Source: Alcaligenes parafaecalis (GTDB lineage Bacteria > Pseudomonadota > Gammaproteobacteria > Burkholderiales > Burkholderiaceae_B). From it: a DNA stretch of 64,000 bases. Under the pieces are notes generated by a model. That model saw nothing but the letters and a program-made list of their open reading frames with translations. It had not been told where the DNA came from and searched no databases. Made by a program: the position numbers and the translations under genes. Where the stretch lies: the NCBI RefSeq assembly GCF_026344135.1, contig NZ_JAPKNA010000001.1:1116001-1180000 (forward strand). Reading direction: 5' to 3'. Below are positions 16,701-25,269 of the stretch, in pieces. Position 1 is the first letter of the stretch. Every line of letters starts with the position of its first letter.

Positions 16701-17567
16701 TTACACCGCAGGCAAAGGGATGAACTGATCGTCATCCAGCGGTGGCAAGCTGATACGACCGTTGACCCAATCGTCCTTGGCCTGCTCGATGCGGTCCTTG
16801 CGCGAGGACACGAAGTTCCACCAGATATGGCGTGGGCCCAAGGGTTCGCCGCCCAGCAGCATCAAATGGCTGTGTTGCTCGGCAACAATACGAGGGCTGT
16901 CGCCTTTGGCGAACACCAGCATCTGGCCTGCCGGATAGCGTTGCCCACCCACTTCCAGCCCGCCCTTACAGACATAAATAGCCCGTTCGTCGTGACCGGT
17001 CGGCAATGGCACGGACTGGCCCGCTTGCACGCGCAGCTCCATATAGAACAGGGGCGAGTCCACGCTGACGGGGCTGCACAGACCCAAGGCTGAACCGGCA
17101 ATCAGGCGTCCCTCTAATCCGGTGTCTTGAATCAGCGGCAGTTGATCCGCTTCATAATGCACAAAATCCGGGGCTTGCTCTTCCTTATGCTCAGGCAGCG
17201 CCACCCAGGCCTGGATACCATCCATGCGGCCACCGTGGGCACGCATGGGCTCAAAACGCTCGGAATGGCTGATGCCTGAACCCGCTGTCATCCAGTTAAG
17301 CGCACCGGGCGTAATTTCCTGCTCCACGCCCAGACTGTCGCGGTGCGTCATGGCCCCTTCAAACAGATAGGTCACGGTAGACAAGCCGATATGCGGGTGT
17401 GGCAGCACATCGTTCTCTGGCCCCACCGGTGCCGTCAGTTCTTGCGGCCCCATGCGATCAAAGAAAATGAAAGGCCCCACCATACGCCGTTGGCGAAAGG
17501 GCAAAACGCGCCCCACTTCAAACGCACCAATGCTGTGCTGACGTTGCGGAATAAGCAGCTCGACCAT
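16701..17567 (-). CDS. Pirin family protein
   Basis: 288 residues, two cupin domains. The N-terminal pirin motif is clear: FFDRMGP near residue 45, HPHIGLSTVTYLFEG with the metal-binding histidines near residue 70, and the SGISHSERFE segment near residue 110. A Pirin_C region follows (PRHIWWNFVSS near residue 250). Bacterial pirins include quercetin dioxygenases and redox-sensing regulators, and the role of this one is open. The ATG at 17567 was chosen because it follows AGAGGTGTCT. The gene is divergent from alkB. Confidence 0.88.
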   Translation of the reverse strand: MVELLIPQRQHSIGAFEVGRVLPFRQRRMVGPFIFFDRMGPQELTAPVGPENDVLPHPHIGLSTVTYLFEGAMTHRDSLGVEQEITPGALNWMTAGSGISHSERFEPMRAHGGRMDGIQAWVALPEHKEEQAPDFVHYEADQLPLIQDTGLEGRLIAGSALGLCSPVSVDSPLFYMELRVQAGQSVPLPTGHDERAIYVCKGGLEVGGQRYPAGQMLVFAKGDSPRIVAEQHSHLMLLGGEPLGPRHIWWNFVSSRKDRIEQAKDDWVNGRISLPPLDDDQFIPLPAV

Positions 17568-17646
17568 AGACACCTCTACTGGGAAGTCGCAAAAATACAA
17601 TCCCGATTACTATACTCTGCTCCCTGACTTGTTCACCCTGCCCCAC

Positions 17647-18294
17647 ATGTCCACGCTCTCCCTCTTTGACCCGGACCCCGGCAACATCCTGACCCTGGCA
17701 CCCGGCCTGATCGCCTTGCCCGGCTTGGCCCTGCCCTATGCGTCTGCCTTGGCAGAGGCGGTTAAAGAGGTCGTGCACCTTGCCCCCTGGCGTCACATGC
17801 AAGTCCCTTCTGGCCACCGCATGTCAGCCGCCCAAAGCAGTTGCGGAGCCCTGGGGTGGATATCGGATGAACTGGGCTACCGCTACAGCTCCATCGACCC
17901 GCAAAGCGGTGTGGCCTGGCCTGCGCTACCCAAGGCGTTCCAAGACTTGCTGGCACTCATTGCCCATGAATCCGGCCAGGGCCCGTTTATGCCCGACACC
18001 TGCCTGATCAATTACTACGACGAGCAGGCGCATATGTCCCTGCATCAGGACAGGAACGAACGCGATTTGCAGCACCCGATTGTCTCGGTGTCCCTGGGCC
18101 GTGAAGCCTTGTTTTTATGGGGGGGTGCAAAGCGTACTGATCCGGTACGGACACTGCGTTTGCGTGATGGTGATGTGCTGGTCTGGTGGGGGCCATCCAG
18201 ACTGAATTTTCATGGGATACGCAGACTGGAAGGCCCGGCCCATCCGCTCTGGGGCACGGGACGGGTCAATCTGACATTCAGAAGAGCAGGCTAA
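17647..18294 (+). CDS. alkB: AlkB-type DNA/RNA demethylase (2-oxoglutarate/Fe(II) dioxygenase)
   Basis: 215 residues. It repairs N1-methyladenine and N3-methylcytosine by oxidative demethylation. Visible Fe(II) ligands are His and Asp in SLHQDRNE and His in NFHGIRR. The 2-oxoglutarate-binding arginines sit in RVNLTFRRAG at the C-terminus. CLINYYDEQAHMSLHQD matches the family core (normally NxYxxxxxMxxHxD). The ATG at 17647 is used because the longer frame opens with TTG without a ribosome site. A TATACT -10 box lies 30 bases upstream. No ada gene is adjacent. Confidence 0.9.
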   Translation: MSTLSLFDPDPGNILTLAPGLIALPGLALPYASALAEAVKEVVHLAPWRHMQVPSGHRMSAAQSSCGALGWISDELGYRYSSIDPQSGVAWPALPKAFQDLLALIAHESGQGPFMPDTCLINYYDEQAHMSLHQDRNERDLQHPIVSVSLGREALFLWGGAKRTDPVRTLRLRDGDVLVWWGPSRLNFHGIRRLEGPAHPLWGTGRVNLTFRRAG

Positions 18295-18304
18295 GCCTGG
18301 GCGA

Positions 18305-19093
18305 TTAGCCTAGCTCGGGTGGTGCGAAGCGGCGGTTTTCCAGCACCGGCAAAATACGTCGTGCATACGCCAGACGCTCGCGATCCAAATCCACCAGGAG
18401 CATGGTTGGGGTTTCGGCTGCCTGGGCCACGATCACTCCCAAGGGGTCGACTACCAGACTTTGCCCAATATTGCGCTCCCCACACTCCCCGACTGCGACC
18501 ATATACGCCGTGTTTTCCAAGGCACGAGCCGTCGTCAATACACGCCAGTGGTGTTCCTTCAAAGGCCCTTTCAGCCAGGCCGACGGCGCCAGCAGGACTT
18601 GGGCCCCATCCACACACAAGCGTCGGGCCAGTTCCGGAAAACGCAGGTCGTAGCAAGTCATCAGACCCACTTTGAAACCGGCAACTTCGATCAAGGCCGG
18701 GACCTCGGTGCCAGGCTGAACATAGCGCGACTCCTGCACCGAGAAAGCATCGTACAAATGCAGCTTGTTGTAATGCGCCAGGACCTGGCCGTCACGCAGT
18801 ACCACCAAGGTATTCCAGACCTTGCCTTCGTCTGCAGGAGTATGGATGCAGAAGACCACGGTCAAATCAGTATCGCGGGTGGCCGCACTCAAACGGCTAA
18901 CAAACTCTCCATCCAGGGCCTGGGCGGATTTCAAGACCAGCTCAGGATCGGCCACATTGCGGGCCAAGACGCCCTCGGGCAGGACCAAAAGCTGGGCTGA
19001 TGAGCGGATGGCTTGCTCAATCAAGCCCAGGCAGGTGCTCAGGTTTTCCTGCGAATCTTTGGACACGGCCATTTGGCCCAATGCAACTTTCAT
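18305..19093 (-). CDS. Deaminated glutathione amidase (nitrilase superfamily, YbeM/Nit1-like)
   Basis: 262 residues, the same length as E. coli YbeM and very close in sequence along its whole length by eye. The nitrilase triad is visible: Glu in VLPEGVLARN near residue 40, Lys in YNKLHLYDAF near residue 110, and Cys in MTCYDLRFPE near residue 146. The GPLKEHHW segment and C-terminal NRRFAPP are specific for this subgroup. It hydrolyses deaminated glutathione, a by-product of transaminases, to 2-oxoglutarate and cysteinylglycine. The start follows a good AAGGAG site. It is convergent with alkB. Confidence 0.9.
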   Translation of the reverse strand: MKVALGQMAVSKDSQENLSTCLGLIEQAIRSSAQLLVLPEGVLARNVADPELVLKSAQALDGEFVSRLSAATRDTDLTVVFCIHTPADEGKVWNTLVVLRDGQVLAHYNKLHLYDAFSVQESRYVQPGTEVPALIEVAGFKVGLMTCYDLRFPELARRLCVDGAQVLLAPSAWLKGPLKEHHWRVLTTARALENTAYMVAVGECGERNIGQSLVVDPLGVIVAQAAETPTMLLVDLDRERLAYARRILPVLENRRFAPPELG

Positions 19094-19785
19094 GACCTAC
19101 TCCTTGGGTGTGCTGCCTAAGCAATTCTAACGCAGCCACCGGGCTTGGCCAGCCAGAAGCCGGAGTCGCAAAAACTGATCGCCAGACGGCCATATGTAAA
19201 AAAACCACGGACCCAGCCCTGCGTATTCACCTCTCTTTTCATCATGTAAAAATTGAGACATAAACTGAAATTAAAAAATGAGCTTTATTTCTGTCAATAT
19301 CCTGAAAGTGTTTAACCACACTAAACACTCGATGATAATTAAAAGAAATTTCAGAGATACGGGCTTGGTCATTAAGCGACAGGGACCTGAAACAAAGCAT
19401 ACGTTGACACACAGACGGCAATAAGTATCAGGGCAATCAATTCACGCTCCATTTTCACCAGTGCCATTCAATTTTTTTTATTTCAATTGGATCAAATCAC
19501 AAACTGATTCTTTCCTTTGTTCCATCCACAATCAAAAACATATAACAATGAGATATAAAAAACTTTTATGTTTTCAATGCAATATAGGTTATATAACTCA
19601 AGAAAAATGAACCGCTATTAAACCGGACAAAAGAGGAAGATCTTGCTGACAGGACTTGATCGGAGAGCTCCAGATCCTCCCAATCATTCTTTATTTATAG
19701 CGATAAACCTCAAAAACAAATATGACCGGACATAATTAATATTTACGAACAGCCACTAAATAAGAAACCCATCAGAACAAAATAA

Positions 19786-19832
19786 AAAACCCAAAAAACA
19801 ATGGGCCTGGTACGTAAAAGTACAGGCCCACT
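19786..19832 (-). terminator. Possible minus-strand terminator in the AT-rich stretch
   Basis: On the minus strand, TGGGCCTGTAC pairs with GTACCAGGCCCA (one bulged base, 6-base loop) and is followed by TTGTTTTTTGGGTTTTTT. It is a good hairpin but a broken T-run. No minus-strand gene is known to read into it. Confidence 0.5.
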
Positions 19833-19947
19833 CATAAATCAGCATGGCTGTTGCAGCCCGCGTCCCAAACCCTCGCAACAAGCCGGAAAGCCGCTTTGAC
19901 ATTGGACTGTCAATGCACTGATGATTGAAATTCAAAATAACAAGAAT

Positions 19948-19981
19948 AAAAAAAACCCCCGATTTCTTGCAAAATCAGGGG
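19948..19981 (-). terminator. Minus-strand intrinsic terminator in the AT-rich stretch
   Basis: On the minus strand, CCCCTGATTT and AAATCGGGGG form a stem with one mismatch and a short loop, followed immediately by T8. It has no T-run on the plus strand, so it is directional. The nearest upstream gene on that strand is more than 1.4 kb away, which implies a short noncoding transcript starting between about 20000 and 20150. Confidence 0.65.
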
Positions 19982-20201
19982 AAAGCTACCACAGGAAAAT
20001 GATTGGATACTAAACACCCAATACCGTGATTCTATATAAAAAATATAAAAAAATCTGCATACGTTGTTTAGGGCTGACGCTATAGATAGATAAATTAATT
20101 TGTGCTAGGACGTAATAAAAATCAAAAAGTTAAAGAAGTGCGTCAATTCCTTACAGTTACATGGCCTTATTACTTGCCCTGAAAATCTTGAGCCTTGCCC
20201 T

Positions 20202-21443
20202 ATGACTGCGCGACAATACGGTCTCTTACGGGTTGGACACACCAACCCTCTTGTTTCTCAGGCTCCTATCTTGTCTTCCTCACACTCTTCTTTATCCTCC
20301 CGCCAAATTTTGTTGGCCATTCTGGCCCTGGCGGTGGGTGGCTTTTCCATTGGCACCGGCGAATTCGTCATCATGGGCTTGCTGCCCGATGTGGCGCAGG
20401 ATCTGGGTATCGATATTCCTACCGCAGGCCACTTGATCAGTGCCTACGCGCTGGGCGTGGTGATCGGCGCACCCGTTCTGGCTGTGCTGGGCGCTCGCTG
20501 GCCCTGGCGTCGTTTATTAATTGCCTTGATGGGCGCCTATGCCGTGGGCAATTTCCTGACTGTTATCGCCCCCACCTATGAAACTGTCTTGATCACCCGC
20601 TTGCTGGCAGGTTTGCCACATGGGACTTACTTTGGTGTCGCCGCTTTGGTTGCAGCCCGTCTGGTGCCTCCCCATCGCCGGGCACAGGCCGTGGCATACG
20701 TGATGCTGGGCCTAACGGTCGCCACCCTGGTGGGTGTTCCTATCGCCACCACCTTGGGGCAGTGGCTTAGCTGGCAAGCCGCCTTTACCTTTGTCAGTCT
20801 GATTGCCTTGCTCTCCATGGGCTTGGTACTGCGCTTTGTGCCCTTCGTGCCCGCCAATACCCTGGCCAGCCCTTTACGCGAATTGGGCGCGCTGAAACGC
20901 AAGCAGGTCTGGCTGACACTGGGCATAGGCGCCATCGGCTTTGGTGGCATGTTCTCGGTATTCAGCTACGTCAAATCCACCTTGATGGAACTGGCCGGTC
21001 TGTCGGCCAGCGCGATTCCTGTCGTACTGGCCTTGTTCGGCGTCGGGATGGTCATCGGCAATTTGCTGGGTGCCCGCTATGCCGACCGCTATCTGGATCG
21101 CAGCATCCGTCTGGTGCTGATCTGGGCGACTGCTGTGCTCTTGTTGTTCATGGTGACAGCGCACCACCCTATTCTTGGCCCCCTAAATATCATGCTGATC
21201 GGCACCCTGGTGGCTTTGGGCCCGGCTTTGCAGATTCGCTTGATGGATGTGGCCGGTGATGCCCAAACCCTGGCCGCGGCGCTGAACCACTCGGCCTTCA
21301 ATATGGCCAATGCGCTGGGTGCCTGGTTGGGTGGTCTGACTATTGCTGCAGGCTGGGGCTGGACATCGACAGCCTGGGTGGGCGCTTTGCTCGCTCTGGG
21401 CGGCTTGGCCTTGCACACGATTTCGCTACGCATCAAAGAATAA
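20202..21443 (+). CDS. MFS transporter, AraJ/sugar-efflux-like (DHA1 family)
   Basis: 413 residues, twelve predicted transmembrane helices. The N-terminal helix carries GGFSIGTGEFVIMGLLPDVA and the first repeat AYALGVVIGAPVLAVLGAR, both typical of the AraJ/YdhP group of drug:H+ antiporter-1 exporters. About 35 residues precede helix 1. The ribosome site is poor. The 5' flank is the AT-rich stretch and the 3' flank is a strong two-way terminator, so it is monocistronic. The exported compound is unknown. Confidence 0.85.
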   Translation: MTARQYGLLRVGHTNPLVSQAPILSSSHSSLSSRQILLAILALAVGGFSIGTGEFVIMGLLPDVAQDLGIDIPTAGHLISAYALGVVIGAPVLAVLGARWPWRRLLIALMGAYAVGNFLTVIAPTYETVLITRLLAGLPHGTYFGVAALVAARLVPPHRRAQAVAYVMLGLTVATLVGVPIATTLGQWLSWQAAFTFVSLIALLSMGLVLRFVPFVPANTLASPLRELGALKRKQVWLTLGIGAIGFGGMFSVFSYVKSTLMELAGLSASAIPVVLALFGVGMVIGNLLGARYADRYLDRSIRLVLIWATAVLLLFMVTAHHPILGPLNIMLIGTLVALGPALQIRLMDVAGDAQTLAAALNHSAFNMANALGAWLGGLTIAAGWGWTSTAWVGALLALGGLALHTISLRIKE

Positions 21444-21574
21444 AGCAAGGCTATTCCAGAGCAGCCTGACTCATCAGAAAATAGGCTGCTGTCAGGCTTT
21501 GCTGGCCCACTCCCTACCCAGGGACCCGCAGCCGGGAACTAGCAAACTACTAGCAAACGGCTTGTCACACAGAC

Positions 21575-21632
21575 AAAAAACGGCCTGTGATTGAGTTCAC
21601 CCTAAAAGGGCTCAATCACAGGCCGTTTTTTT
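21575..21632. terminator. Long bidirectional intrinsic terminator
   Basis: A perfect 15-bp stem CGGCCTGTGATTGAG / CTCAATCACAGGCCG flanked by A6 and T7, with a 15-base loop that itself contains a CCCT/AGGG pair. It lies between two convergent MFS genes and can end both transcripts. Confidence 0.92.
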
Positions 21633-21672
21633 AACGCCAGGCTATCGGGCTACTTGGCACCCAGCCAGAGGA

Positions 21673-22869
21673 TCAAGACTGACTCGCCACCGCAGGACGA
21701 CCTGCCAGCCAACCGGCGTATCCCATCCCGAAAGTCACCAATATGCATAGGCCCAAAGCCCAGCCCCAGCTATTAAACAGATCATGCAGACCACCCATCG
21801 CTGGAGGCCCGAAAGCAGCCAACAAATAGCCCATACACTGAGCCATACCCGACAGGGAGGCGGCTTGCGAGGTGGAGGTGGAACGCACACCAATCAGGGA
21901 CAAGGCAATCAGGAATACGCTGCCACTACCAAAACCAAACAGCACCGCCCACAACAATGACCAGGACGGCAAGACCAGGAAACCCACAAAGGTCAAGGTC
22001 TGCAACAAGGCCCCTGCCAAGGCAACAAGACGCTGATCGTGCAAACGACTCAACAAAGGCATCAACAACAAGGCCGGTACCGCGGTGGCCAACTGCATCA
22101 AACCGTGAATCTGCCCGGCATGGTCCGGCTCGAAACCATAGTTCACCAGCATGACGGGCAACCAGCTTGCCAGCATGTAATAAGCCACCGAGTTCAAACC
22201 CATATACAGGGTGATATGCCAGGCCAGCGGCAAACGCCACACAGGAGCACTGGCCGACACCGCGGCAGGCGCACTTTGTGCCGCACGTCGATCCGCCCCC
22301 AGTTGGGTCGCCCATATCGCAACGCTGGCCAGCGCCATGATGCCCACCACGATCAGGGAGGACCAGCGCCAGCTTTGACCTGTCCACTCGGCCATAGGCA
22401 CCGCCAGCGCGGAGTTGAACGCCGCGACCAGACCCATGAACAAGACATACAAAGAGGTCACAAAGCTGATACGCATGGGGAAATGGCGTTTGACCAGAGA
22501 AGGCAAGAGCACATTCCCCAAGGCAATCCCGATGGCCAGCAAGCCAATACCGGCAAACAGTTCCGTGGTCCCGCCCAATATGCGCACCACCACGCCAATC
22601 GCAATCAGCACGGAGGCAATAAACAGGGAACGAGACAAGCCCACCCACCGGGCCATGGAGGCCGCCAGCAAGGAGACCACCGCAAAAATAAACAAAGGCA
22701 TGGCCGTCAACATGCCCGCCTGGGTCGACGAGAGTGACAGGTCCGCCTGGATCAGCTCCAGCAAGGGTGCAATACCCGTGATCGGCGCACGCAAATTACC
22801 CGCGATCAGTAAAACACCCAGCACAACCGTCACGGGGTGAGAGAGCCAGGAAAAACGAGAAAGCGACAT
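21673..22869 (-). CDS. CynX/NimT family MFS transporter
   Basis: 398 residues, twelve transmembrane helices. The first helix has LLIAGNLRAPITGIAPLL, the signature of the cyanate/2-nitroimidazole (CynX/NimT) family. No cyanase gene is nearby. Divergently, 96 bases away, lies an AraC-type regulator with an N-terminal cupin, which copies the E. coli nimT-nimR arrangement. An efflux role under that regulator is therefore more likely than cyanate uptake. This is inference from gene order and family. Confidence 0.85.
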   Translation of the reverse strand: MSLSRFSWLSHPVTVVLGVLLIAGNLRAPITGIAPLLELIQADLSLSSTQAGMLTAMPLFIFAVVSLLAASMARWVGLSRSLFIASVLIAIGVVVRILGGTTELFAGIGLLAIGIALGNVLLPSLVKRHFPMRISFVTSLYVLFMGLVAAFNSALAVPMAEWTGQSWRWSSLIVVGIMALASVAIWATQLGADRRAAQSAPAAVSASAPVWRLPLAWHITLYMGLNSVAYYMLASWLPVMLVNYGFEPDHAGQIHGLMQLATAVPALLLMPLLSRLHDQRLVALAGALLQTLTFVGFLVLPSWSLLWAVLFGFGSGSVFLIALSLIGVRSTSTSQAASLSGMAQCMGYLLAAFGPPAMGGLHDLFNSWGWALGLCILVTFGMGYAGWLAGRPAVASQS

Positions 22870-22965
22870 GGAAAGTGGCCAGTAGGTGAAAACCCTACTC
22901 TATCGTGTTTCGGCCTCGGCGCAAACAGGATATTATGACAACTTATACCCCAAAACGGACAAAGC

Positions 22966-23730
22966 ATGAGTTTTAGCTCGAATCCGCAAGGCGGGCCTAT
23001 TTTCAGCATCAAGATGGCCATGGGCAGTACGACGGAAAATCCACTGCACACGCATCCCAATGGGCAGCTCATCATGACGCAGTACGGCTCCGTCACCTTG
23101 CAAACCGACCAGGGCTACTGGATGGTGCCGCCCCTGTGCGCCGTCTGGGTGCCAGTGGGTATTCGCCACCGTGCCCGTGCCGACGATCAGGCCCTGATTC
23201 ATTTTCTGTATATTGAGCCCGGCCTGGATCAATTACCCGACCATTGCAGCACCCTGGACCTAAGCCCCATGGTGCGCGAGATGATCATTCATTTAAGCGA
23301 TCTGGATGCCCATTACGAGCCCAACAGCCAGACCCACCGCCTGGCACTGGTCCTGCTCGAGACCCTGAATCAGATGCCTACCCGCCAACTGCATGTGCCC
23401 GTGCCGGAAGACAAGGTTTTGCAGACCATCGCGCAGCATATGCTCAAGCAACCCGACTCGCGTCCTACTATGGCCGACTGGGCAAAAGAACTGGCCATGA
23501 GTGAGCGCACCCTGGCCCGACATATGCTAAAACACACAGGGATGAGCTTCGGGCGCTGGCGGCAACAATTCATGATTATGCTGGCCCTGCAAAAACTGGG
23601 TTCGGGAATGTCCGTAAAGAGCACGGCCAGGGAATTGGGTTACACCTCCATCAGCGCCTTTATTACCGTTTTCAAATCCATTTTGGGCGATACCCCCAGC
23701 CGTTACTTAAGCCAAACCTACTCTTCTTAA
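22966..23730 (+). CDS. AraC-family regulator with cupin domain, NimR-like
   Basis: 254 residues. The N-terminal 100 residues are an AraC-type cupin (HTHPNGQLIMTQYGSVTL near residue 25). The C-terminal 100 residues hold two helix-turn-helix motifs, MADWAKELAMSERTLARHM and TARELGYTSISAFITVFK, ending in TPSRYL. It probably controls the divergent NimT-like exporter. The BenE gene follows 28 bases after its stop on the same strand and may be cotranscribed with it. Confidence 0.87.
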   Translation: MSFSSNPQGGPIFSIKMAMGSTTENPLHTHPNGQLIMTQYGSVTLQTDQGYWMVPPLCAVWVPVGIRHRARADDQALIHFLYIEPGLDQLPDHCSTLDLSPMVREMIIHLSDLDAHYEPNSQTHRLALVLLETLNQMPTRQLHVPVPEDKVLQTIAQHMLKQPDSRPTMADWAKELAMSERTLARHMLKHTGMSFGRWRQQFMIMLALQKLGSGMSVKSTARELGYTSISAFITVFKSILGDTPSRYLSQTYSS

Positions 23731-23758
23731 GTTTCCATTACCCTCACCACACGCATCC

Positions 23759-24961
23759 ATGTCTTCCACACACCTGTCCCGCCCCGGATATCTGCAGCGC
23801 TTATTAAGTTGGTTCCAGATTTCTCATATGTCGGCGGGGCTTATTGCCGTGCTGGTGGGCTATACCAGTTCCGCTGCGATTGTGTTTCAAGCAGCCCAAG
23901 CAGCAGGAGCCAACACCGCCGAGCTGGGCTCCTGGATGTGGTCTTTGGGTATTGGCCTAGGCTTGCTGTCCGCAGGCCTGTCACTGCGCTACAAGATTCC
24001 GATTCTGACCGCCTGGTCCACACCCGGCGCGGCGCTGCTGGCCACGGGTCTGGTGGGTCTGCCCATGCCGCAGGCGGTGGGGATTTTCCTGTTTTCGTCC
24101 CTGCTGACCACTATTTGCGGTCTTAGCGGCAGTTTTCAGAAGCTGATGCAGTACATGCCACGCAGCATTGCCGGTGCCATGCTGGGCGGTATTTTGCTGC
24201 GCTTTGGCCTGGACCTGTTTGGTGCCATGCAAACCCAATGGCTGCTATGCCTGAGCATGTTTATCGTGTTCTTGCTGGTGCGTCAGTGGTCGCCCCGCTA
24301 TGCCGTGCCTCTGGCGCTAGTGGCCGGTGTCACGATTGCCGCCATGCAAGGCCTGCTGAAAATGGAAATTCTGAGTTGGACGCCCGCCACGCCGGTGCTG
24401 GTCTGGCCCGAGTTCTCCTGGACGGCTCTGATCGGTGTGGGGATTCCCTTTTTCATCGTCACCATGAGCTCGCAGAACATTCCGGGCGTGGCCGTCCTGA
24501 AAGCTCACAATTACGATGCACCTAACTCCACCGTCATTAGCTGGACCGGGATTGTCGGCCTGATCTTTGGCCCTTTTGGGGGCTATGCCTACAATCTGGC
24601 CGCGATTAGCGCTGCCCTGTGCATGACGCCGGAAGTGGATGCAGACCCGCGTCAACGCTACCGCGCCAGTGTCTGGGCCGGGATTTTCTACTTTGCAGCC
24701 GGGATTTTCGGTGCCACGGTGGTCAGCCTGTTTGCGGCCTTCCCCACCGAGTTGATCGCCGCCATTGCCGGTCTGGCACTGCTGGGCACCATAGGCAACA
24801 GCATTCACATGGCACTGGAAGCGCCGGATACCCGTGACGCGGCTCTGGTCACCTTTTTGACCACGGCCTCGGGCATGAGTCTGCTCAATATCGGCAGCGC
24901 TTTCTGGGGTCTGGTTTTTGGTATGGCTATGTATTTGATTCAGAAACGAAAAGTTTCCTGA
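23759..24961 (+). CDS. benE: Benzoate/H+ symporter family protein (BenE)
   Basis: 400 residues with about twelve membrane segments. Landmarks of the BenE family are GYTSSAAIVFQAA near residue 35, ILTAWSTPGAALLATG near residue 82, MSSQNIPGVAVLK near residue 237 and PFGGYAYNLAAISAALC near residue 272. Characterised relatives import benzoate with protons. No benzoate dioxygenase genes are near, so the substrate in this organism is uncertain. The start has only a weak ribosome site. A terminator follows 25 bases after the stop. Confidence 0.87.
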   Translation: MSSTHLSRPGYLQRLLSWFQISHMSAGLIAVLVGYTSSAAIVFQAAQAAGANTAELGSWMWSLGIGLGLLSAGLSLRYKIPILTAWSTPGAALLATGLVGLPMPQAVGIFLFSSLLTTICGLSGSFQKLMQYMPRSIAGAMLGGILLRFGLDLFGAMQTQWLLCLSMFIVFLLVRQWSPRYAVPLALVAGVTIAAMQGLLKMEILSWTPATPVLVWPEFSWTALIGVGIPFFIVTMSSQNIPGVAVLKAHNYDAPNSTVISWTGIVGLIFGPFGGYAYNLAAISAALCMTPEVDADPRQRYRASVWAGIFYFAAGIFGATVVSLFAAFPTELIAAIAGLALLGTIGNSIHMALEAPDTRDAALVTFLTTASGMSLLNIGSAFWGLVFGMAMYLIQKRKVS

Positions 24962-24987
24962 CCCCGCCATTTCCCCCCAGTCTGTTC

Positions 24988-25032
24988 AAGACGGCAACAA
25001 GCTTCACATTTGCTTGCTTTGCCGTCTTTTTT
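24988..25032 (+). terminator. Intrinsic terminator after benE
   Basis: Stem AAGACGGCAA..CAAGC / GCTTG..TTTGCCGTCTT with a short central mismatch and loop, running into T6. It separates benE from the DUF3008 gene. Confidence 0.87.
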
Positions 25033-25080
25033 CATTAGGCACACTAAAGGCGTAACCACTTTTCTATACGGAGGTGCTTT

Positions 25081-25269
25081 ATGCCTGCTTTATCTCAAGC
25101 TCAACAAAAAGCTGCCGGTGCTGCCTTGTCGGCCAAACGCGGTGAAACGCCCCTGTCCAGCCTGAAAGGGGCGTCGATAGAAATGTATAAAACCCTGAGT
25201 GAAGGCGAGCTGGAAGAACTGGCCAGTACCGATACGCCACGCCGCAATCTGCCTGAACGCAAGACCTGA
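25081..25269 (+). CDS. DUF3008 family small protein
   Basis: 62 residues. ALSQAQQKAAGAALSAKRGE and the following LKGASIEMYKTLSEGELEELAST match the DUF3008 family of short, highly charged proteins whose function is not established. A near-perfect GGAGG ribosome site lies 7 bases before the ATG, which suggests high expression. It ends one base before the convergent pxpA gene. Confidence 0.85.
   Translation: MPALSQAQQKAAGAALSAKRGETPLSSLKGASIEMYKTLSEGELEELASTDTPRRNLPERKT

Larger units (their letters stand above)
19094..20201. other. AT-rich noncoding stretch
   Basis: About 1.1 kb with no credible protein gene. From about 19200 to 20160 the DNA is strongly AT-rich, in clear contrast to the GC-rich genes on both sides. 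The longest initiated frame I found is 48 codons (19278-19424, plus strand) with no good ribosome site. The stretch holds two hairpins followed by T-runs on the minus strand (listed separately), a TTGACA/TGTCAA dyad at 19897-19912 and a repeated 10-mer gcatacgttg. It may be a remnant of acquired DNA or a locus for small RNAs. Confidence 0.6.

Noticed and set aside
19278..19424. 48-codon plus-strand frame in the AT-rich stretch
   Set aside because: No convincing ribosome site, no family resemblance, and a frame of this length is expected by chance.
19398..20067. The 10-mer gcatacgttg occurring twice in the AT-rich stretch
   Set aside because: Copies are over 600 bases apart, too short to be an attachment-site pair, with no integrase or tRNA nearby.
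21673..22869. Calling the CynX-family protein a cyanate importer
   Set aside because: No cyanase or carbonic anhydrase gene is adjacent, and the divergent AraC-cupin gene fits the NimT/NimR arrangement better.
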